Source of the DNA: Acidimicrobiales bacterium
GTDB taxonomy: Bacteria; Actinomycetota; Acidimicrobiia; Acidimicrobiales; Poriferisodalaceae
NCBI GenBank assembly: GCA_041394185.1
Contig: JAWKIQ010000001.1
Span: 62,001-126,000 of the forward strand
Length of the DNA stretch: 64,000 nt
Direction of reading: 5' to 3'
Position 1 is the stretch's first letter. The number at the start of each line of letters is the position of its first letter. This document shows, piece by piece, positions 54,924 to 62,349 of the stretch. Both the position numbers and the translations under genes were made by a program. Below the pieces are notes generated by a model. That model was not told the origin of the DNA. It did not search any database and saw nothing but the letters and a program-made list of their open reading frames with translations.

Positions 54924-55529
54924 GTGTCGGGGCGCCAAACCATCACAGACGAGGCTGCTCGTCTGTTCATCACGAAGGGTTACGCGCAGACCACACTTCG
55001 CGACATAGCCGCGGCCGCAGGAATCAAGGCCGGCTCGATCTACTACCACTTCGGGTCCAAAGAAGAGCTCCTGGTCGATGTGATGCAGCAGGGAATGGCC
55101 GTCATGCTCGACGCCTTCGCCGCCACGGCTGCCCGCGTGGCCGGTGAGCCCGCCGACCGTCGTGTCGCCCAACACATCCAGGCCCACCTGCAGGCCCTGT
55201 TCGAGCATGGCCCCTACACGACCACCCACGTGTCGACGTTTCACTACGCACCCCAGTCGGTCAAGGTCGAGATCGTGCCCCTGCGCGACGCATACGAACG
55301 CATGTGGGCCGAGCTGTTGGTCGAGCTCGTCGATGCCGGGCAGATCGATCCCGAGGTCGATCTGGGGCTGGCCCGGCTGAGCCTGATGGGAGCCATGAAC
55401 TCGGCTATCGAGTGGTTCGATCCGGCTCGTGGCGACGTCGGACGTTTCGCTGGCGTGGTCAGCAGGCAGTTCTGGAGCGGGGTCGCCGCAGGGTCAGACG
55501 TCACGTCCCGCAGAGGGGGAGACAAGTGA
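54924..55529 (+). CDS. TetR family transcriptional regulator
   Basis: A 201-residue repressor. The N-terminal helix-turn-helix reads ITDEAARLFITKGYAQTTLR and DIAAAAGIKAGSIYYHFGSK, the classic TetR pattern. The C-terminal ligand domain contains DAYERMWAELLVELVDAGQI and resembles TetR_C of fatty-acid or branched-chain regulators. The GTG start sits 11 bases after the probable operator, and the stop overlaps the carboxylase beta gene as GTGA. Position suggests an acyl-CoA ligand. Confidence 0.9.
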   Translation: MSGRQTITDEAARLFITKGYAQTTLRDIAAAAGIKAGSIYYHFGSKEELLVDVMQQGMAVMLDAFAATAARVAGEPADRRVAQHIQAHLQALFEHGPYTTTHVSTFHYAPQSVKVEIVPLRDAYERMWAELLVELVDAGQIDPEVDLGLARLSLMGAMNSAIEWFDPARGDVGRFAGVVSRQFWSGVAAGSDVTSRRGGDK

Positions 55530-57145
55530 GGAAGTTGCAGACGAGGGTCGACACCGCGTCAGAGCTATACGCCACCAACGTCGCGGCGTACCAGCAGCTC
55601 CGGTCGAGGCTGGACGAGGCGATGCAGTTCGCGATCGATGGTGGCAAGGGGCGCGATCGCAGTATCGAACGCCACTACCAGCGCGGCAAGCTTCTGCCTC
55701 GTGAGCGCATCGATGCGGTCATCGACGCCGATACGCCGTTTCTCGAACTGTCGACGCTGGCCGGGTGGGGTCAGGTCAACGACGAGTTCCCCAGCGGCGG
55801 AATCGTCACAGGCGTGGGCGTGGTCCACGGCGTGCCCTGGATGTTCATCGCCAACGATGCGACCGTGAAGGGCGGGTCGCTGTTCCCTGCGGGCATCAAG
55901 AAGCAGGTGCGTGCCCAGGACATCGCCCTCGAGAACGGGCTCGGGTGCATCTATCTGGTCGACAGCGGCGGCGCCTTCCTGCCGATGCAAGACGAGGTGT
56001 TCCCAGACAAGGACCACTTCGGCGGCACGTTCTATCGCCAGGCCCGCATGTCGGCAGCTGGTCTGCCTCAGATGTCTGTAGTTCTGGGTGGTTGCACGGC
56101 CGGGGGCGCCTATGTGCCTGCGCTGTCCGACGAGGTCATCATGGTCGATGGCATCGGGCGCATCTTCCTGGGCGGTCCGCCCATCGTGAAGGCCGCTCTC
56201 GGCGAGATCATCGACCAGGACGACCTGGGCGGCGCGGCGCTTCACACGCCAGTCGGGTGTCTCCGACTACATGGTGTCGACCGAGCGCGGCCCTGCGCGC
56301 TGTTGCGCGACCTGTGCGCCAACACCAACCAGCGTCGCATCGACCAACCCGCCGGCTGGCTCGATATCGCCGAGCCCGAACCCCCCGCCTACGACGCGGC
56401 CGAGATCCACGGCATCATCAACGCCGACACGCGCATCCCGTTCGACAGCCGCGAGATCATTGCGAGGCTGGTCGACGGTTCGAAGTTCAGCGAGTTCAAG
56501 CCCGACTGGGGTGACTCGATCGTGTGTGGGTACGCCCGGGTGTGGGGTCACCTGGTCGGGGTCATCGCCAACAACGGCATCATCTTCAACGAGTCGGCTC
56601 TCAAGGCCGCCCACTTCATCGAGCTGTGCGAACAGCGTGCGGTGCCCCTCCTGTTCCTGCAGAACACATCTGGATACATGGTTGGGCGCGACAGCGAGAT
56701 CGCCGGTATTGCCAAGAACGGGGCGAAGATGGTCTCGGCCGTCGCCAACGCCAGGGTTCCCAAGTTCACGGTGCTCATCGGCGGGTCCTATGGCGCCGGT
56801 AACTACGGAATGTGCGGGCGGGGGTTTGCTCCCAGGTTCCTGTTCGCCTGGCCCAACAGCCGCATCGCGACCATGGCCGCCGACACCGCCGAGACGGTGC
56901 TCACCGACATCCGCGTCGGGGGCATGAAGGGCGCCGAGACCACCGAAGAACAGCTGGCCCAGATTCGTGCCGAGATCAGGGCGCAGTACGAGGAGCAGTC
57001 AGACCCTTACTACGCGACGTCGCGCCTGTGGGACGACGGTCTCATCGCTCCCACCGACACGCGCGGCGCGCTGGGCTTGTGCCTGGCGCTGGCCGCCCGA
57101 CAGCCCGGCCCCGAGGTCGGCGACAAGATCGTCTACCGGATGTGA
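55526..57145 (+). CDS. Acyl-CoA carboxylase beta subunit, methylcrotonyl-/geranyl-CoA type (compensated frameshift)
   Basis: A carboxyltransferase of about 539 residues that passes CO2 from biotin to an acyl-CoA. HYQRGKLLPRERIDAVIDAD, ATVKGGSLFPAGIKKQ, YLVDSGGAFLPMQDEVFPDK, VVLGGCTAGGAYVPALSDEV and IFLGGPPIVKAALGE match 3-methylcrotonyl-CoA carboxylase beta. Residues about 242-258 read PVGCLRLHGVDRARPCA; the other frame gives RQSGVSDYMVSTERGPA, the family sequence. Two bases are missing near 56248 and one near 56300, restoring the frame. The rest (QNTSGYMVGRDSEIAGIAKN, IGGSYGAGNYGMCGRGF) is intact. The GTG start has AGGGGGA upstream. Confidence 0.92.
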   Translation: MRKLQTRVDTASELYATNVAAYQQLRSRLDEAMQFAIDGGKGRDRSIERHYQRGKLLPRERIDAVIDADTPFLELSTLAGWGQVNDEFPSGGIVTGVGVVHGVPWMFIANDATVKGGSLFPAGIKKQVRAQDIALENGLGCIYLVDSGGAFLPMQDEVFPDKDHFGGTFYRQARMSAAGLPQMSVVLGGCTAGGAYVPALSDEVIMVDGIGRIFLGGPPIVKAALGEIIDQDDLGGAALHTPVGCLRLHGVDRARPCALLRDLCANTNQRRIDQPAGWLDIAEPEPPAYDAAEIHGIINADTRIPFDSREIIARLVDGSKFSEFKPDWGDSIVCGYARVWGHLVGVIANNGIIFNESALKAAHFIELCEQRAVPLLFLQNTSGYMVGRDSEIAGIAKNGAKMVSAVANARVPKFTVLIGGSYGAGNYGMCGRGFAPRFLFAWPNSRIATMAADTAETVLTDIRVGGMKGAETTEEQLAQIRAEIRAQYEEQSDPYYATSRLWDDGLIAPTDTRGALGLCLALAARQPGPEVGDKIVYRM

Positions 57146-57151
57146 TGTGAC

Positions 57152-59050
57152 ATGAAGCTGCTGGTTGCAAACAGAGGTGAGATAGCTCGCCGCGTCATCC
57201 GCACCGCCCAAACGCTCGGCGCCCAGACAGTCGCCGTCTTCGCCGACCCCGACGCCAAGGCGCCGTTCGTTTCCGACGCCGATCAAGCCGTGCACATCGG
57301 ACCGGCATCGCTGGCCGAGTCGTACCTGTCGATCGAACGCATAGTTCAGGCCGGCGTCAGCGCAGGTGCCACCCACGTTCACCCCGGTTACGGGTTCTTG
57401 GCCGAGAACACCGCCTTCGCTGCGGCTGCTGTCGAGGCAGGCATGGTGTGGGTGGGGCCAAGGCCCGAGGCGATCGCCGCCATGGGCTCCAAGATCGAAG
57501 CCCGCTCGCTGGCCGCGGCCGCCGAGGTTCCGACCATCCCGGGCTACAACGAGTCGCAGGATCCCGCCGACCTGGCAGCTGCGGCCGATCGGATCGGCTA
57601 CCCGATCCTGGTGAAGGCGTCGGCCGGTGGTGGTGGCAAGGGCATCCGCATCGCCCATTCGCCAGACGAGTTCTCCGAAGCGCTCGATGCGGCCCGCACC
57701 GAAGCACAGCGCGCCTTCGGCGATGGTGACGTCATCGTCGAACGCTTCGTCGAGCGACCGCGCCACGTCGAGGTTCAGGTCGTCGGCGACAAGCACGGCA
57801 ACGTCATCGATGTGGGCACCCGCGAGTGCTCGGTGCAGCGTCGTTATCAGAAGGTGTGGGAGGAAGCTCCGGCTCCGAACCTTCCGGCCGAGACCGACCA
57901 GGGTCTGAGGTCGGCCGCCCGCAGGCTGGCGTCGGCCATCGGCTATGACTCGGTGGGCACGGTCGAGTTCATCGTCGACGCCGACGACCCCACCCAGTTC
58001 TTCTTCCTCGAGATGAACACCCGCATCCAGGTCGAGCACACGGTTACCGAGGAGGTCACCGGTATCGACCTGATCGCAGCCCAGATCGCGGTTGCCGATG
58101 GCGCCCTCGTCACCGATGTCATCTCGTCGGTCGAGTTCTGCGGCCATGCCATCGAGGTGCGAGTCAACGCCGAGGACGCCTGGAACGGCTTCGTTCCGCA
58201 GACCGGCACCGTGGGCCTGCTCGAGGTTCCGCCTGGGGTTCGCTGGGACGCAGGCATAGAGGCCGGCAGCGAGATCAGCCCGCACTATGACTCGATGGTG
58301 GGCAAGCTGATCGTTCATGGCGCCGATCGTGCCGACGCGCTGCAGCGGGTGCAGCAGGCTCTCGATTCGCTGAGGGTCGGAGGGCCGGTCACCAACACCG
58401 GGTTCCTGTGGTGGTTGGCCCGCCAGCCCGCTGTGGTCGATGGACGCGTCACGACCCGCTGGCTCGACGAGGCCGACCTGCCCGCCGCGCCCGATGCCGC
58501 ACCGGCGGCCTCCACCGCCGCCCGTGCGTGGCGAAGCGCTCGGCCAGTCGCCCGGTCGAACTCGCCGTGGGCGGTCGCCGATCGGCGTTTCACCCCCCAG
58601 CCCAGCACCCAGACGATCGAGCTTCGTCGCAACGGCGAAGCCTGGGAGTTCGCCAGCGTCGACAGCAAGGCACCCACGAATGGTGCGGTTGTCGATCGCG
58701 TCGAGCGCAGGGTCTACGTCACCATCGACGGAGAGACGTTCACCTTCGAGGTGCCGACCAGGGCCGAGCGCTGGAACGCGGACGCCACCGACCGTGCGGC
58801 CGAAGGCGACATCGTGGCCCCGTTCCCCGCAGTGGTGGCCGAGGTCAAGGTCGCCGCCGGCGATCAGGTCGATGCCGGCGACCCGGTGGTGGTCATCGAG
58901 GCGATGAAGATGCTGCACTCGCTGACTGCGCATGGGGCGGGTGTGGTCGAACAGGTGAACGTGGCCCCTGGAGATCAGGTGGCGACCGGAGACGTGCTGG
59001 TGACCTTCGCCGGCGACAACCAGAACGATTCAGGAGATACAGAGCAGTGA
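57152..59050 (+). CDS. Acyl-CoA carboxylase alpha subunit (biotin carboxylase plus BCCP)
   Basis: A 632-residue two-in-one subunit. The biotin carboxylase domain (1-445) has LLVANRGEIARRVIRTAQTL, VHPGYGFLAENTAFA, ILVKASAGGGGKGIRIAHSP, IVERFVERPRHVEVQVVGD, FLEMNTRIQVEHTVTEEVTG and AIEVRVNAED. A linker leads to a biotinyl domain (about 555-625) with EAMKM, the biotin Lys being residue 586. The layout equals methylcrotonyl-CoA carboxylase alpha. Six bases separate it from the beta gene, and its stop overlaps the dehydrogenase start as GTGA. Confidence 0.95.
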   Translation: MKLLVANRGEIARRVIRTAQTLGAQTVAVFADPDAKAPFVSDADQAVHIGPASLAESYLSIERIVQAGVSAGATHVHPGYGFLAENTAFAAAAVEAGMVWVGPRPEAIAAMGSKIEARSLAAAAEVPTIPGYNESQDPADLAAAADRIGYPILVKASAGGGGKGIRIAHSPDEFSEALDAARTEAQRAFGDGDVIVERFVERPRHVEVQVVGDKHGNVIDVGTRECSVQRRYQKVWEEAPAPNLPAETDQGLRSAARRLASAIGYDSVGTVEFIVDADDPTQFFFLEMNTRIQVEHTVTEEVTGIDLIAAQIAVADGALVTDVISSVEFCGHAIEVRVNAEDAWNGFVPQTGTVGLLEVPPGVRWDAGIEAGSEISPHYDSMVGKLIVHGADRADALQRVQQALDSLRVGGPVTNTGFLWWLARQPAVVDGRVTTRWLDEADLPAAPDAAPAASTAARAWRSARPVARSNSPWAVADRRFTPQPSTQTIELRRNGEAWEFASVDSKAPTNGAVVDRVERRVYVTIDGETFTFEVPTRAERWNADATDRAAEGDIVAPFPAVVAEVKVAAGDQVDAGDPVVVIEAMKMLHSLTAHGAGVVEQVNVAPGDQVATGDVLVTFAGDNQNDSGDTEQ

Positions 59051-60214
59051 CCCTTCGCAACGCATACATGACCGACGAGCTCGAGGCGATCTACGAGCAG
59101 ACTGCCGAGTTCGTCTCGAAGGAGGTCACGCCTCACGGTGACGCCTGGGAAGAGGCGGGCAAGGTGCCCCGAGAGGTGCTCCAGAAGATGGGTGGTCTCG
59201 GAATGTTCGGGCCTGCGGGTGCCCGAGGAACTGGGCGGCCTGGGTATGGGCCCGCTGGCCTCCTGTACGTTCGCAGAGGCCCTGGGAGTCTCGACCTATG
59301 CGGGGTTCGACGTGACCGTGTTGGTGCACACCGACATGGCCGGTCCCCATCTGATCAACTCGGGCAGCGACGACCAGTTGGCCGAGTGGGTACCCAAGAT
59401 GTTGGCCGGCGAAGCGATCCTGTCGATCGGTGTCACCGAGCCCGACGCCGGGTCAGATGTGGCGGGCATTCGCACCAGCGCCGTGAAAGACGGTGAGGGC
59501 TGGCGCATCAACGGCAGCAAGACCTTCATCACCAACGGTGTGTACGGCGACATGACCATCATCGCCGCCAAGACCAACCCCGAGAGCCGTTATGGCATCA
59601 CCATGTTCCTGGTGCCGGCGGGCACCGAGGGTTTCTCGGTGGCCAAGAAGCTCGACAAGCACGGGTGGCTGTGCAGCGACACCGCCGAGCTGGTGTTGGA
59701 CAACGTGTGGGTGCCGGACAGCCAGGTTCTCGGAACCGTGCACCGGGGCTTCTACGAGACCATGCGCAACTTCCAGAACGAGCGCATGGTGATCATCGCC
59801 GAGGGTGTGGGCGCAGCCCAGGCCGCCATCGACTTGACCAACGAGTACGTACACGAGCGCAAGGCATTCGGAGGTCGCCTGTCCGACCTGGGTGCCATCC
59901 GCCAGAGGATGGCGATGAATCAGGCCAAGGTCGATGCCGTGCGGGCCTCGGTGTATCACGCGGCCTGGTTGTGTGAGAACAGCCCCGACGGTATCCCCGA
60001 CGAGAAGGCCATCAAGGCGATGTCGGGTGTGAAGGCATACGGCGCCGAGGTCATCAACCGGGTGATGTACGACTGCCAGCAGTTCCACGGCGGCATGGGC
60101 TATATGCGCGAGTCGACGATCGAGCGCATGTACCGCGACGCCCGCATCAATGCGATCGGCGGCGGCGCCACCGAGGTCATGCTCGAAGAGGTTGCCAAGC
60201 GCAGCTACTCGTAG
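59047..60214 (+). CDS. Acyl-CoA dehydrogenase (frameshifted near the 5' end)
   Basis: A flavin enzyme that makes the 2,3-enoyl-CoA substrate of the carboxylase. From GTG 59047 the frame reads LEAIYEQTAEFVSKEVTPHG and LQKMGGLGMFG; the family sequence LRVPEELGGLGMGPLASCTF then continues one frame over. One extra C at 59212-59213 explains the break. The rest is intact: ILSIGVTEPDAGSDVAGIRT, WRINGSKTFITNG, ERKAFGGRLSDLGAIRQRMA, QQFHGGMGYMRESTIERMYR and DARINAIGGGATEVM. Expected length is 388 residues. The likely substrate is isovaleryl-CoA or a terpenoid acyl-CoA, judged by the carboxylase partners. Confidence 0.92.
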
Positions 60215-60296
60215 TTGCGCCAGAGGGCACAGCGCTCGTATGCGTAGCGCGCATTGACACAGCGCAGCTACTCGTAGTTGCGCCAGAGGGCACAGC
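60198..60296. repeat. 36-bp direct repeat spanning the dehydrogenase stop codon
   Basis: The 36 bases at 60198-60233 recur exactly at 60261-60296 (period 63). The first copy includes the last codons and TAG stop of the dehydrogenase gene; the second is non-coding. Each copy carries the near-perfect hairpin GCGCAgCTAC-tc-GTAGtTGCGC. It probably arose by local duplication of a transcript-end hairpin and ends just before the convergent VOC gene. Confidence 0.85.
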
Positions 60297-60299
60297 TTC

Positions 60300-60653
60300 C
60301 TATTCGTAGGCGCAGAGGTCGAAGGGGTTTCCGTCTGGGTCGGCGAGGTTGGCGATAGAGCCGTAGGGTTCTCGCCTCGCCGGCGCTGACATGGTTGCTC
60401 CCAGGTCGACCAGTCGCTGCAATTCGGCGTCGAACTGGTCTGGCTCGCAGGCCAGATCCAGATGCACCGAACCGGCAACGCATGCGCCGCGCTGGATTCC
60501 CAGCCTGCGTTGACCGCTCGTGTCGGACAGCACGATCCAGCGGTCTCCGTCTTCTCGTTCGGTCTCGTGCAGTTCGAGGGCCGCGGACCAGAACCGAGCA
60601 GTGTTGTCGGGTCGCGGGCTGTCGAGAGTGACCAGATCGAACCGTGCGGCCAT
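60300..60653 (-). CDS. VOC (glyoxalase/bleomycin resistance) family protein
   Basis: A 117-residue protein with the paired beta-alpha-beta-beta-beta modules of the vicinal oxygen chelate fold. It begins FDLVTLDSPRPDNTARFWSA and ends SIANLADPDGNPFDLCAYE, the usual signatures; GSVHLDLACEP supplies the central His. It resembles the glyoxalase-like 'Glyoxalase_6' group. The ATG overlaps the carboxylesterase stop as ATGA, so the two are cotranscribed. Substrate unknown. Confidence 0.87.
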   Translation of the reverse strand: MAARFDLVTLDSPRPDNTARFWSAALELHETEREDGDRWIVLSDTSGQRRLGIQRGACVAGSVHLDLACEPDQFDAELQRLVDLGATMSAPARREPYGSIANLADPDGNPFDLCAYE

Positions 60654-62320
60654 CAGCCGCCGGTCGCCGCGGTTGGCTCGCCTATAGCAGCCATGGCGGC
60701 GACAAGGCGTGCGGTGCGGCGGTTGAAGATCTCGTATCGGTCGACCCGATCCACCGATTCGGCCACGATCGTGTGATCGAGGCGCAACCATTTCGGATCT
60801 GCTGGATCGAACTGCGGCCAGCCGACCAGTTCGGCCTCTTGGCCGCTGGTGTTGTTTGGGTCCGCAGTGCGAGCGAAGTTGGTCCAGTACTGGCGCATGT
60901 CGGCGGCGAGGACTTCGTCCTCGTCGGTGAGCGGGAACACGGGGACCTTGCTTCCGTGAACGAACGGCAACTCGGCCGCGTGAAACGCTCCAGCGGTCTG
61001 GTCGTCGCTCGGTGGCACGCGCGAGAAGTGGTAGAGCCTGGTCAGGTGCCCGGCTTCTGCGTGATGCTTGGCGTACCAGTAGGCACGAGCGCCGAACATG
61101 TGGTCGCCCATGAACTCGATCCCGGCTTTCTCGTCGGCCGACTCGAGACCGGGGTAGAGGTCCAGTAGGGCGGCCATGTCGTCGCCGAACGCGTCCGCGA
61201 TCTCGGGCTGGAGCTGGCCTTCGGGGAGCGGCCGATGTCTGTACTCGACCATGGGCGCGCCCAGCGCTGGCTGCAGCAGGGTTCCCTCGTCGGCGTTGGT
61301 GCCGATGACGAAGGGCACGTCGGCCTGACGCCGGGCAGCGAACGCCGCCAGCGGCGATTCGGGAAGCACATGGCCGTCGATGGTCGGGAAGTGATCGGCC
61401 AGGGTGGGCGCCACGCGCACCAGCGAGTACAGCTCGTCGGCCGTCATCTGCCTCAGCCTGTGTAGCTGGTCTGCTCCGGTGACGCCCAGGGCACGGGCAA
61501 AGGCGAGGCTGTTCTCTTCTGCCGACGGGTAGTCGAGGAATGCCGATTGCAGGTGGATCATCTGGCCGCTGTTGGCCGGGCTCTGCGCAATTGCGCGGTG
61601 GAACAGGCCCCGAGCTAGCGGCGAGGTCATCATGTGCATGACCGACTCGCCTCCGGCCGACTCGCCGAAGATGGTGACATTGTCCGGGTCGCCGCCAAAG
61701 CCTGAGATGTTGTCGCGTACCCACTCGAGCGCGGCGATCTGGTCGAGGGTCCCATAGTTGCCTGCGAAGCCGTGTTCTGACTCTTCGGCCATCTCGGGAT
61801 GTGCGAAGTAGCCCATCAGCCCTAGCCGGTAGTTGATGGAGACGGTCACGACTCCCAACTCGGCGAGCGCATTCGACGCGTAGTAGACGTCGGTGCCGCT
61901 GCCGTCTTGATGGTCGCCGCCGTGAATCCACACCATCACCGGCAACTTCGCTGCCGCGTCGAGCGAAGGGGTTCTGACCGTGAGGTAGAGACAGTCTTCG
62001 CTCTGCTTTGGGCGTGGAGCCTTCGAAAGCAGGGTCTTCACGGCTGCGGCCCTGAGCCGGTTCCAGCCCTGGCCCTCGACCAGAGCGTTCATGAACAGCT
62101 CGAACGCGGTATTTCGCTGGATGGCGGTTGGTCCGTCCTTTTGGGCCTTTCGCTCGCCCGACCAGCTCTCGACGGGTGCGGGTGGGCGCCACCGAAGGTC
62201 CCCTACGGGAGGGGCCGCGAACGGTACGCCGCGAAATACTGCTATCTCGCCCTTGTTCTTCCAGGTGCCCTGCAGCGCACCTGCTGCGGCCGAAACGATC
62301 GGGTCCTCTGCTTTGGCCAT
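60653..62320 (-). CDS. Type-B carboxylesterase
   Basis: A 555-residue alpha/beta hydrolase of the carboxylesterase/cholinesterase group, hydrolysing carboxyl esters. Markers are IAVFRGVPFAAPPVGDLRWR, the SEDCLYLTVRTP segment, VMVWIHGGDHQDGSGT (oxyanion hole), NVTIFGESAGGESVMHM (catalytic Ser), TNADEGTLLQPA (acidic residue) and AFHAAELPFVHG (His). There is no signal peptide, so it acts in the cytoplasm. ATG 62320 begins MAKAEDPIVSAAAG. It heads a two-gene unit with the VOC protein. Confidence 0.93.
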   Translation of the reverse strand: MAKAEDPIVSAAAGALQGTWKNKGEIAVFRGVPFAAPPVGDLRWRPPAPVESWSGERKAQKDGPTAIQRNTAFELFMNALVEGQGWNRLRAAAVKTLLSKAPRPKQSEDCLYLTVRTPSLDAAAKLPVMVWIHGGDHQDGSGTDVYYASNALAELGVVTVSINYRLGLMGYFAHPEMAEESEHGFAGNYGTLDQIAALEWVRDNISGFGGDPDNVTIFGESAGGESVMHMMTSPLARGLFHRAIAQSPANSGQMIHLQSAFLDYPSAEENSLAFARALGVTGADQLHRLRQMTADELYSLVRVAPTLADHFPTIDGHVLPESPLAAFAARRQADVPFVIGTNADEGTLLQPALGAPMVEYRHRPLPEGQLQPEIADAFGDDMAALLDLYPGLESADEKAGIEFMGDHMFGARAYWYAKHHAEAGHLTRLYHFSRVPPSDDQTAGAFHAAELPFVHGSKVPVFPLTDEDEVLAADMRQYWTNFARTADPNNTSGQEAELVGWPQFDPADPKWLRLDHTIVAESVDRVDRYEIFNRRTARLVAAMAAIGEPTAATGG

Positions 62321-62349
62321 CACTACCCCCAAGGCGTGTTGGTCAGAGC

